Source: Actinomycetota bacterium
GTDB taxonomy: Bacteria > Actinomycetota > Humimicrobiia > Humimicrobiales > Humimicrobiaceae
Direction: 5' to 3'
NCBI GenBank assembly: GCA_016932375.1
Contig: JAFGDA010000184.1
Span: 1-5,376 of the forward strand
Length of the DNA stretch: 5,376 bases
Shown here: piece after piece, positions 1-5,376 of the stretch
How the letters are laid out: each line of letters begins with the position of its first letter
Numbering within the stretch: the first letter of the stretch is position 1
Translations under genes and position numbers: made by a program
Notes under the pieces: model-generated
The model's database searches: none
Seen by the model: the letters and a program-made list of their open reading frames with translations, nothing else
What the model was told of the DNA's origin: nothing

Positions 1-1334
1 AAAAAGTAAAACGCCAGGAGGAAAATGATTATAAGCCTTGATTGTTTTTCCACGGCAGTTGTAAGCTCCTGCAGCACTTCTGGTTTTTCTACGGATTCCC
101 TGTTAATTAAACCTATGTTTGCCATGGGCTGATCATTTATTCTAACCGTAATATCACCCAGTATATTATTTCTTTCAAGTGGTATTTCTATGTCATCTTT
201 TAATTTGTATTCCAGTTTTAATGAATCGTTATTCTTGTGCATTAACCTTACAAAATCTTCAACAGGATAGAGGTTTAGCTCCACATATGAATCATCACCA
301 ATGGTTATCGAATCAAAAACCGAACTGGAATCTATTAATTTTTCATGTCTTAGATTGCTGTAAGCCCAGTCCATCAGGTTTAAAGCATCCTGCTCCCTTT
401 TTTCCTTCGTGCTGTTGAGGACAACAGTTATAAGGTTAAGGCCATTTTTTTCAGAGTAATTTATAATGCAATAACCTGCATTATCAGTATAACCGGTTTT
501 AATTCCCTTAATATAGCCATAAGAAAGAAGTGCATTTGTATTTTCGAGTTGTACCTCTTCTTCATTTATTTTAATTACATCTTCCCTGGTGCCGACAAGC
601 TTACTGAAAATATCATTGTGCATGCAGTACCTGCCAATAAGCGCAAGGTCATATGCAGTTGATTTATGTCCGGGGAAATCCGAATCCAGGCCATTTGTAT
701 TCTGGAGATTTGTATTAATGGCTCCAATTTCTTTTGCTTTTTCATTCATCATTTCTACAAAATTATCATTATCCCCGGCGATGTATTCCGCAAGGGCAAT
801 TGTTGCGTTATTATGTGAACTTATAAGTGCCGCCTTTAAAAGATCCATAACTGTTATATTGTCTCCGGTATTAAAACTGAAAAAGGAATTATTTCTTCCA
901 GATGCATTTTTTGAAATAATTACTGAATCATTTAAATTCCCGGTTTTTTCCAGTACGATAATGGATGTAATTATTTTTGTTATGCTTGCAGGAAATAATG
1001 GGCGGCTTGATTCTTTTTCCCAGAGTACTTCCCCGGTGTCGTAATCCATTATGAGTGCTGATTCCGCATACAAATCTATAGGGTCAGTGTATAAAAAACC
1101 GGGCTGTTTACTTTCAGAATCAGTATAGATCCTGTTATCGTACAGTACAGCTTCTTGTCTTAAAACATCAATAGGGCTTTTGCTAATATCAGGAGCGCAG
1201 GTAATTTTAGATGGAAAAATAAGGGACAATAAAAGGAAAAAACTTAAAAATATAAAAAATATTGATATCTTTCCGGAACCGGGTATTATCTTTGATGTTA
1301 AAATCTTGTTTCCTGAAGGGGGCTTCTTTATCAT
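1..1334 (-). CDS. dacA: D-alanyl-D-alanine carboxypeptidase (PBP5/DacA type, peptidase S11), C-terminus cut by window edge
   Basis: This is a serine D,D-carboxypeptidase that removes the terminal D-Ala of peptidoglycan pentapeptides outside the cytoplasmic membrane, which limits cross-linking. Translated from an ATG at 1334-1332, the frame stays open for 444 codons to the window edge with no stop. All three S11 active-site motifs are present in order: SITK (nucleophile Ser117, general base Lys120) in PASITKIIT, SHN at residues 173-175 (the SxN motif), and KTG at 279-281 in GIKTGYT. A hydrophobic segment at residues 24-40, preceded by five lysines, is a signal peptide or signal anchor. About 45 residues of linker follow before the catalytic domain (from about 88). 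Residues after about 340 fit the beta-rich PBP5 C-terminal domain. The last visible residues (LIIIFLLAFYF) look like the C-terminal membrane anchor, so little is missing. The start overlaps the stop of the upstream regulator gene (ATGA) and has no obvious Shine-Dalgarno site, which suggests translational coupling. The exact paralogue (DacA, DacB or DacF style) is unresolved. Confidence 0.93.
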   Translation of the reverse strand, partial: MIKKPPSGNKILTSKIIPGSGKISIFFIFLSFFLLLSLIFPSKITCAPDISKSPIDVLRQEAVLYDNRIYTDSESKQPGFLYTDPIDLYAESALIMDYDTGEVLWEKESSRPLFPASITKIITSIIVLEKTGNLNDSVIISKNASGRNNSFFSFNTGDNITVMDLLKAALISSHNNATIALAEYIAGDNDNFVEMMNEKAKEIGAINTNLQNTNGLDSDFPGHKSTAYDLALIGRYCMHNDIFSKLVGTREDVIKINEEEVQLENTNALLSYGYIKGIKTGYTDNAGYCIINYSEKNGLNLITVVLNSTKEKREQDALNLMDWAYSNLRHEKLIDSSSVFDSITIGDDSYVELNLYPVEDFVRLMHKNNDSLKLEYKLKDDIEIPLERNNILGDITVRINDQPMANIGLINRESVEKPEVLQELTTAVEKQSRLIIIFLLAFYF

Positions 1335-2056
1335 TTATATTTTTCGAGGAATTTTTTATTTTCCTTTTTTAATAGAAGTTCGTGAAAATCACAGAGTTCC
1401 CTTTCCAGTTTTTTCATCATCAGGAATGCTTTTTTTCTTGTGTCTTTATGGGATGACATAAGTAGTGGAAGTATTATCTGCTGGATGAATGACGAGTGCC
1501 TGCTGGAAAAGTTTTCAAATAGTTTAAGGTGCTTGACCTGGATTCCGTATTTTGAAAGGCCTTTTGCAGTCTTTATTATTTCCATGTTTTCGCCATCTAT
1601 AAGATATCTACCATCCTCCATCTTCCAGTCTATAACACCATGATCCACCAGGTCATTTATAAAAGAATCATTTACTTTAAATTTCTTTTTAATATCATCA
1701 ACACCATAAACCTTTTGCTGGTTCCCGGGATCAAAATCCTCCCCCAGTTTTAATTGAAGACTCTTTATGCCCTTCCCTTCCAATGAAAAATCCCTGTATT
1801 CTTTTGATTTTAATTTTTCCTTTATAACATTTAAGGGCAGGTAAAACTCTTTTTGCATCTTCAATATAAAATTTATTTTTTCTATATCTTCCTTATAGAA
1901 AACCCTGTACTTGTTTGCAGCCCTTTTTGGGGATATCAGGCCTTCTGATTCGAGGAACCTCAGCTTGCTTCCGCTGAGGTCCGGGTAGGCCTCTTTTAGT
2001 TTTTTTACCAGCTTTCCTACTGTTATGCTTTCCGGAGTATATTTTTCAGTACCCAT
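1331..2056 (-). CDS. ftsR: MerR-family transcriptional regulator, FtsR-like (Rv1828-type)
   Basis: This 241-residue protein is a DNA-binding regulator. Residues 11-85 form the MerR winged helix-turn-helix, with the signature KLRFLESEGLISPKR at 31-45, the wing around NKYRVFYKEDIEK (48-60) and the following helix QKEFYLPLNVIKEKL (68-82). From memory, this closely follows mycobacterial Rv1828 and Corynebacterium FtsR, including the unusual PD-x4-KxRFLE spacing and the YLPL motif. Unlike metal- or drug-sensing MerR proteins, it has no metal-binding cysteine cluster. Its C-terminal half (about 116-240) resembles the second winged-helix-like and helical domain of Rv1828 (VYGVDDIKKKF, then GVIDW, then KYGIQVKHLKLFENF). 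In Corynebacterium glutamicum FtsR activates ftsZ; a role in division control here is inferred from homology. It starts 1 base after the FHA gene stop (TAATATG) and overlaps the carboxypeptidase gene by 4 bases. A weak GGA-type Shine-Dalgarno lies in the last codons of the FHA gene. The family call is firm; the ftsR symbol is moderately sure. Confidence 0.88.
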   Translation of the reverse strand: MGTEKYTPESITVGKLVKKLKEAYPDLSGSKLRFLESEGLISPKRAANKYRVFYKEDIEKINFILKMQKEFYLPLNVIKEKLKSKEYRDFSLEGKGIKSLQLKLGEDFDPGNQQKVYGVDDIKKKFKVNDSFINDLVDHGVIDWKMEDGRYLIDGENMEIIKTAKGLSKYGIQVKHLKLFENFSSRHSSFIQQIILPLLMSSHKDTRKKAFLMMKKLERELCDFHELLLKKENKKFLEKYK

Positions 2057-2057
2057 A

Positions 2058-2471
2058 TTATTTCCATTCGGTTGAAAAAAACATGAAAATATATTTTCCT
2101 ATTTGAATCCTGTCACCGGTTTTAAGGACAGCTTTTTCAATAATATTCCCGTTTAAATAACTGCCGTTAAGGCTTCCTGCATCGGATATTGTATAATCTT
2201 TCCCGGATTTTTCGAGGACAGCATGTTTTCTTGATACTGTTATGTCATCAAGAATCATATCTGATTCCGGACTTCGCCCTATTATAAAAAATTCATTATT
2301 GATAAATATTTTTTCACCAGTATTTGGGCCTTTCAATACAAGCAGACCGGTCCTGCCTCCGTGAAGCTTCCTGATTTCCTGCAGAATATTTTCAGATATC
2401 TCCCCTGATTTTTCTATTATCTGCTTTGTAATGGATTCGGTTTTACCACTATTTTTATTAATATCTTCCAT
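2058..2471 (-). CDS. FHA-domain protein, GarA/OdhI-like
   Basis: This is a small cytoplasmic phosphothreonine-binding protein of 137 residues, close to the size of GarA/OdhI. A polar 40-residue N-terminal tail precedes one FHA domain (about 42-133). Visible FHA residues are GRSPESD (65-71, Arg66), VSRKHA (79-84, Ser80 and His83), SLNGSYLNG (100-108, Asn102) and the end motif TGDRIQIGK (118-126). The stretches LLVLKGPNTGEKIF, LDDITVSRKHA and GSLNGSYLNG follow mycobacterial GarA closely as I recall it. In actinobacteria this family is switched by Ser/Thr kinases and, when unphosphorylated, inhibits 2-oxoglutarate dehydrogenase and controls glutamate metabolism. The GarA tail motif ETTSVF is not present; the only tail threonines are Thr11 and Thr15. 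I chose the ATG at 2471 because AGAGGT lies 7 bases upstream; a longer frame from 2549 would overlap the mutase gene by 74 bases and add a stretch that does not resemble GarA. The downstream FtsR-like gene supports the family assignment. Confidence 0.88.
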   Translation of the reverse strand: MEDINKNSGKTESITKQIIEKSGEISENILQEIRKLHGGRTGLLVLKGPNTGEKIFINNEFFIIGRSPESDMILDDITVSRKHAVLEKSGKDYTISDAGSLNGSYLNGNIIEKAVLKTGDRIQIGKYIFMFFSTEWK

Positions 2472-2475
2472 AATT

Positions 2476-3939
2476 TTAACCTCTTGAGGACATTTGCATA
2501 ATTTCTTCCCTTGTATAGGTTGCAAGGTCATTAAGAAATTTACTGTCATTTGATTCCATGTAACACCTTATAAGCGGTTCTGTACCCGAAGGCCTTACGA
2601 GGATCCAGCTGCTATCTTCAAGTATCATTTTTGCGCCATCTATCGTAGTGATATTTTTAACTTCCTTTCCGCAAAACTGTTTTCCGCAGGGATTGGAAAA
2701 ATAATCCATTATCCTGTCCCTGCTTTTAGGATTTACCTTTATATCGAGCCTTATATTGTAAAAGGACCCAAACTTATTATATATGTCATTTAAATAATCT
2801 GAAAGATAATATTTGACTTTATTATTATTTAAATATGATTGAATTTCGAGCACCAGCAGTACTGCAAGTATGCCATCCTTTTCGGGTATGTGCCCCTTTA
2901 TGCTCATTCCCCCGCTTTCTTCTCCTCCAATTATTATATTACCTTTCAGCATTTCTTCTCCTATATGCTTGAACCCTACAGGTTTTTCTACTACTTCAAT
3001 ACCATAATCCCCGCAAATGGCATCCATAAGATGTGTGGTAGCTACCGTCCTGACCACCTTATCCCCGGGACCATATTTCCTTGTATTTAAAAGATAGTAC
3101 AGGCAAATTGATATTATATTATTGGGATTAAGAAAAATGCCTTTTCCATCTATTATACCAAACCTGTCTCCGTCTCCATCAAGTGCGAGTCCTATATCGA
3201 AATGATTATTTAAAATATTGTCTTTAAGCTCTGGCAGGTTTTGGATGGAAGGGTCCGGAAGCATTCCGCCAAACAGCGGGTCACGGTTACCGTTAATCAC
3301 CTTGACCGGAAGGCCCAGCCTGTTTTCAAGTATATCAGGCAGGATTTTACCGGCAGCCCCATGCATGGTATCCAAAACAGGCCTTATTTTATTATCCTTA
3401 AGGAGATTTAATTCAAGAAGACCGAGGACTTCATTTTTATAATCTTCAAAATCATCAATATATTTTATTTTTTTGTCATTGTCCTCAACACCGGCATTTT
3501 CCTTAATTCCTTTATTTTCCAGGAGTATGGTACTTAGGTTTGACTCTATGGCTCCTGTAATATCATCTGTAGCAGGTCCTCCATACCATGGTATAAACTT
3601 TATGCCATTGTACCTGGGGGGATTATGGCTGGCAGTTATCATAAGAGCACCATCAAGTTCCATGTTCTTTACCATGAATGCCGTAACAGGAGTGGGTACG
3701 GCTTCTTTTCCTATAAAAACATTTAAACCTTTTCCAGAAAGCACTTTTCCGCTGTGGTATGCAAAATCTTCTGAAAGAAAACGGTTATCGTAGCCTATGA
3801 ATACACCTTTTTTACCCGGTCCTGCTTTTTTAAGATAATCCCCTATGGCTGTTACAACAAGCCCGACATTACGGAAGGTAAAATCATCTGCTATTATGGA
3901 GCGCCATCCATCTGTACCGAACCTGATTTCTGCAGTCAA
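2476..3939 (-). CDS. Phosphoglucomutase/phosphomannomutase family protein (alpha-D-phosphohexomutase)
   Basis: This cytoplasmic enzyme of 487 residues interconverts hexose 1- and 6-phosphates through a phosphoserine and Mg2+, supplying sugar phosphates for glycogen or for nucleotide sugars of the cell envelope. The four signature loops of the alpha-D-phosphohexomutase superfamily are intact: TASHNPP with the phosphorylated Ser104, the metal-binding DGDGDR (Asp254, 256 and 258), the sugar-binding GEESGG (339-344), and the phosphate-binding RPSGTEP (449-455). The N-terminus RFGTDGWR is also typical, as is the length. GEESGG is common to phosphoglucomutase and phosphomannomutase members of COG1109, so the substrate cannot be settled from sequence alone. 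The MRSA-type glucosamine mutase GlmM is less likely because GlmM proteins are usually about 450 residues with a different sugar loop. The start codon is TTG, supported by AGGGG 6 bases upstream and by the position of the conserved N-terminus. It is the first gene of the operon; the FHA gene begins 4 bases after its stop. Confidence 0.92.
   Translation of the reverse strand: MTAEIRFGTDGWRSIIADDFTFRNVGLVVTAIGDYLKKAGPGKKGVFIGYDNRFLSEDFAYHSGKVLSGKGLNVFIGKEAVPTPVTAFMVKNMELDGALMITASHNPPRYNGIKFIPWYGGPATDDITGAIESNLSTILLENKGIKENAGVEDNDKKIKYIDDFEDYKNEVLGLLELNLLKDNKIRPVLDTMHGAAGKILPDILENRLGLPVKVINGNRDPLFGGMLPDPSIQNLPELKDNILNNHFDIGLALDGDGDRFGIIDGKGIFLNPNNIISICLYYLLNTRKYGPGDKVVRTVATTHLMDAICGDYGIEVVEKPVGFKHIGEEMLKGNIIIGGEESGGMSIKGHIPEKDGILAVLLVLEIQSYLNNNKVKYYLSDYLNDIYNKFGSFYNIRLDIKVNPKSRDRIMDYFSNPCGKQFCGKEVKNITTIDGAKMILEDSSWILVRPSGTEPLIRCYMESNDSKFLNDLATYTREEIMQMSSRG
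2479..2484 (-). promoter_or_regulatory. Ribosome binding site of the FHA gene
   Basis: The sequence AGAGGT is 7 bases upstream of the ATG at 2471-2469 and lies within the last two sense codons of the mutase gene. It decides the start of the FHA gene in favour of the 137-residue form and implies that translation of the two genes is coupled. Confidence 0.75.
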
Positions 3940-3945
3940 GCAATA

Positions 3946-3950
3946 CCCCT
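3946..3950 (-). promoter_or_regulatory. Ribosome binding site supporting the TTG start of the mutase gene
   Basis: AGGGG lies 6 bases before the TTG at 3939-3937. No ATG or GTG in frame is better placed ahead of the conserved RFGTDGWR motif, so this site makes the rare TTG initiation codon convincing. Confidence 0.7.
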
Positions 3951-3959
3951 TTTAAATCC

Positions 3960-3965
3960 AGTATA
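3960..3965 (-). promoter_or_regulatory. Candidate extended -10 promoter of the mutase-FHA-ftsR-dacA operon
   Basis: Reading the minus strand, TGTTATACT gives a TATACT -10 box (one mismatch to TATAAT) with the TG of an extended -10 element. No good -35 hexamer stands 16-18 bases upstream, where the sequence is alternating AT. Transcription would begin near 3953, giving a short leader of about 14 bases before the TTG start. The box partly overlaps one arm of the inverted repeat, so a protein bound there would be expected to block or modulate the promoter. This is inference from pattern only. Confidence 0.45.
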
Positions 3966-4002
3966 ACAGGTTGGATATGGATATATATAATACAACCTGT
4001 TA
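3964..4002. repeat. Perfect 10-bp inverted repeat, operator-like
   Basis: TAACAGGTTG (3964-3973) and CAACCTGTTA (3993-4002) are exact reverse complements, separated by a 19-bp AT-rich spacer with TATATATA character. The whole dyad spans 39 bp and is the only strong symmetry I see in the intergenic region. One arm overlaps the candidate -10 box of the downstream operon. It does not look like a terminator, because neither arm is followed by a T tract in the direction of transcription. A dimeric regulator site, possibly for the FtsR-like protein encoded in the operon, is one reading; an mRNA hairpin with a large loop is another. Confidence 0.75.
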
Positions 4003-4032
4003 AACTTTTCCAGAAAAAAATATTAATAAGCA

Positions 4033-4110
4033 TGGTCGGGACGAGAGGATTTGAACCTCCGGCCCCCAGTACCCCATACTGGTGCGCTAGCCAAACTGCG
4101 CCACGTCCCG
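4033..4110 (-). tRNA. tRNA-Pro, anticodon GGG
   Basis: The 78-nt sequence folds into a complete cloverleaf. The acceptor stem CGGGACG/CGTCCCG has the C1-G72 pair characteristic of bacterial tRNA-Pro, with discriminator A73 and an encoded CCA end (4035-4033). The D stem is GCGC/GCGC with a loop carrying GG. The anticodon stem CCAGT/ACTGG closes the 7-base loop ATGGGGT, which places GGG at 4075-4073 with T33 before it and G37 after it. The variable region is GGGCC, and the T arm GGAGG/CCTCT has the loop TTCAAAT with one G-T pair. It reads proline codons CCC and CCU. It sits between gpsA and the mutase operon in the same orientation and is preceded by a plausible promoter. Confidence 0.97.
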
Positions 4111-4118
4111 ACTTTTAT

Positions 4119-4147
4119 ATTCTAAGATAATAAAGATAAATAGTAAA
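4119..4147 (-). promoter_or_regulatory. Candidate sigma-70-type promoter of tRNA-Pro
   Basis: On the minus strand TTTACT (4147-4142, four of six matches to TTGACA) and TAGAAT (4124-4119, five of six to TATAAT) are separated by exactly 17 bases. Initiation about 7 bases later would fall within a few bases of the mature tRNA 5' end. The region is so AT-rich that chance matches are common, but the spacing and position are right for a tRNA gene. Confidence 0.5.
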
Positions 4148-4168
4148 GATAAGGTAGAGGTTGAAAAA

Positions 4169-5230
4169 TTAAATCTCTGATTTAAACTTTCTTTCCATCA
4201 GTCTTGAAACGGATTCTTTTGGACTCATATTTTTATAAATTATCTTATACACGCATTCGGTTATGGGAACTTCAATATCCATTTTTTTTGCAATTTCGTA
4301 AACTGACCTCGAAGTCTTTACGCCCTCTGCAACCATATACATTTTTTCCAGGATGTCTTTTACTTTTTCACCCCTGGATATCCTTTCCCCTATATTCCTG
4401 TTCCGGCTGTGCGGACTTATGCATGTTGCTATAAGGTCCCCCATTCCGGCAGCTCCGGAAAATGTAAGCGGATTGGCCCCCATTTTTTCCCCGAATTTTG
4501 ACAATTCATAAAGACCCCTCGTAATCAATGATGCCTTTGTATTTACCCCATAACCCAATCCGTCCGAAATACCAGCTGCTATGGCTATTATATTCTTTAC
4601 TGACCCGCCTATCTGTACGCCTGTTATATCTTCATTTGTATATATCCTGAAACTGCCGGTTGATACTACAGGCTGAAGATACTCCCTTAATTGCCTGTTC
4701 TTTGAGGCTATAACCGAGACCCCGGGGAGCTTGCAGGCTATTTCTGCCGCTATGTTTGGCCCGGAAAGAACGCATATGGAATCCTTAAGATTCACAGGCA
4801 GGGTTTCCTCAAGTAATTGTGAAAGAAGTAAATTGGTTTTTTCTTCAAATCCCTTTGCTACATTAAGAATGCATTTGAGGCAATCCAGTTTCTCAAGTAC
4901 ATGGTAAAATCTTCTCACCATCCCGCGCAGCGCGTGTGATGGTACAGCAAAAATCATTATTTCAGAATTATGGCCAAACTCTTCCTCTTCTGCCATAAAA
5001 GGAATAACATTTCCAGGTATATAAAGGTTTCCGGTATATTTTTCATTTTTCCTACTATTTTTGATTTCAAGATAAGTCGGCCTGCTCCTTACCCAGAGTT
5101 TTACATTGTGGCCTTTTTCGGCAAGAAGAACTGACAATGTGGTCCCCCAGCTTCCTGCTCCAATGACTGTTATGTTTTTTCCCGTGAACCTGTCCTTATT
5201 GGAATACATTTTCGATAATATTTTCTTCAC
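4169..5230 (-). CDS. gpsA: Glycerol-3-phosphate dehydrogenase [NAD(P)+]
   Basis: This cytoplasmic enzyme reduces dihydroxyacetone phosphate to sn-glycerol 3-phosphate, the backbone for phospholipid synthesis. The N-terminal Rossmann fold opens with ITVIGAGSWGTT, with GxGxxG at residues 24-29. AVPSH (95-99), NVAKGFE (Lys126 at 123-129) and LSGPN (155-159) follow. The C-terminal helical domain has the family signature GGSVKNIIAIAAG with the catalytic Lys212, then GMGDLIATC (262-270), SRNRNIG (275-281) and AEGVKT (301-306). The frame is 353 residues from a GTG at 5230-5228, slightly longer than the usual 330-340. An ATG at 5209-5207 would give 346 residues; neither has a clear Shine-Dalgarno site, so the start is uncertain. 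The GTG lies 6 bases after the der stop, which fits translational coupling to der. No terminator is visible between gpsA and the tRNA gene. plsY, often found next to gpsA, is not between der and gpsA here. Confidence 0.95.
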   Translation of the reverse strand: MKKILSKMYSNKDRFTGKNITVIGAGSWGTTLSVLLAEKGHNVKLWVRSRPTYLEIKNSRKNEKYTGNLYIPGNVIPFMAEEEEFGHNSEIMIFAVPSHALRGMVRRFYHVLEKLDCLKCILNVAKGFEEKTNLLLSQLLEETLPVNLKDSICVLSGPNIAAEIACKLPGVSVIASKNRQLREYLQPVVSTGSFRIYTNEDITGVQIGGSVKNIIAIAAGISDGLGYGVNTKASLITRGLYELSKFGEKMGANPLTFSGAAGMGDLIATCISPHSRNRNIGERISRGEKVKDILEKMYMVAEGVKTSRSVYEIAKKMDIEVPITECVYKIIYKNMSPKESVSRLMERKFKSEI

Positions 5231-5236
5231 TTGAAA

Positions 5237-5376
5237 TTAGTATTTAAATTTAAATAACATTGGTGCACCATCAAACCCGAATTTTTCCCGTATACTGTTT
5301 TCCATAAACTTCAGGATATTTTTCCTTTTTTTAACATCCATATTTGAAAATATCAGGAATGACGGCGGGGAGACAT
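5237..5376 (-). CDS. der: GTPase Der (EngA), C-terminal fragment cut by window edge
   Basis: Only the last 45 residues are visible, ending at a TAA at 5239-5237. They read VSPPSFLIFSN, then a basic helix (KKRKNILKFMENSIREKFGF), then DGAPMLFKFKY at the C-terminus. This matches the end of the KH-like domain of Der/EngA, where PPTFVLFVN, a YxRYLENRIREAFGF-type helix and GTPIRxxFR are typical. Der is a tandem-GTPase-domain protein that helps assemble the 50S ribosomal subunit; both GTPase domains would lie outside the window. The call rests on this short but distinctive tail and on the gpsA neighbour, since der and gpsA are often adjacent or separated by plsY in bacteria. Confidence 0.85.
   Translation of the reverse strand, partial: VSPPSFLIFSNMDVKKRKNILKFMENSIREKFGFDGAPMLFKFKY

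Noticed and set aside
589..1044. Plus-strand open frame of 151 codons opposite the carboxypeptidase gene
   Set aside because: The minus strand here encodes an intact S11 enzyme with all catalytic motifs; the plus-strand product has no recognisable domain and is best explained as an antisense shadow. The same applies to the other plus-strand frames.
1187..1225. Lipoprotein signal (lipobox) ending at the cysteine in KITC of the carboxypeptidase
   Set aside because: The residue before the cysteine is Thr and the one at -3 is Lys, which does not fit the lipobox consensus, and the hydrophobic core ends several residues earlier.
1331..2056. Metal- or drug-responsive MerR regulator
   Set aside because: There is no cysteine cluster for metal binding and no known drug-binding domain; the C-terminal half and the FHA neighbour match the FtsR type instead.
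2472..2549. A longer FHA protein starting at 2549 with 26 extra N-terminal residues
   Set aside because: It would overlap the mutase gene by 74 bases, the extra residues look like a shadow translation, and a good ribosome binding site sits before the ATG at 2471.
3964..4002. Inverted repeat as a rho-independent terminator
   Set aside because: The loop would be 19 nt and no T tract follows either arm; its overlap with a -10 box fits a regulatory site better.
4011..4035. T tract (seven T on the minus strand, 4020-4014) after the tRNA gene as an intrinsic terminator
   Set aside because: No GC-rich hairpin precedes it apart from the tRNA itself; the intervening sequence is only AT-rich, so a terminator call is not supported.

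Overview
The window is an ordinary-looking but informative stretch of an AT-rich bacterial genome (by eye clearly below half G+C; not counted). Every gene I can support lies on the minus strand, so the region reads from high to low coordinates. No mobile element, CRISPR array, rRNA or phage gene is visible. The best clue to the organism is an adjacent pair of genes, a GarA/OdhI-like FHA protein followed 1 base later by an FtsR-like MerR regulator (the Rv1827-Rv1828 arrangement of mycobacteria). This pair is typical of Actinobacteria. With such low G+C, a deep-branching or uncultivated low-GC actinobacterial lineage is my best inference, but it is not proven by this window alone.

Layout in transcription order: (1) the C-terminal end of the ribosome-assembly GTPase Der (5376-5237, cut by the window edge). 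(2) Six bases later, gpsA, NAD(P)-dependent glycerol-3-phosphate dehydrogenase (5230-4169). (3) A tRNA-Pro with anticodon GGG and encoded CCA (4110-4033), with a plausible promoter of its own. (4) A 93-bp AT-rich intergenic region holding a perfect 10-bp inverted repeat that overlaps a likely extended -10 promoter. (5) A compact four-gene operon: a phosphoglucomutase/phosphomannomutase family enzyme (TTG start, 3939-2476), the GarA-like FHA gene (2471-2058), the FtsR-like regulator (2056-1331), and a penicillin-binding-protein-5-type D-Ala-D-Ala carboxypeptidase (1334 to beyond the left edge). The gaps inside this operon are 4 bp, 1 bp and a 4-bp ATGA overlap, so the four genes are probably co-transcribed and translationally coupled.

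Taken together, the window joins phospholipid precursor supply (GpsA), sugar-phosphate interconversion for cell-envelope precursors (the mutase), a phosphothreonine-binding FHA protein, a division-gene regulator homologue, and a peptidoglycan-trimming enzyme. A link between signalling, division and the envelope is a reasonable inference from context. I found no clearly new system. The most unusual points are the operator-like repeat, the direct joining of the FHA-FtsR pair to a D,D-carboxypeptidase, the FHA tail that lacks the GarA phosphorylation motif, and the absence of plsY between der and gpsA.
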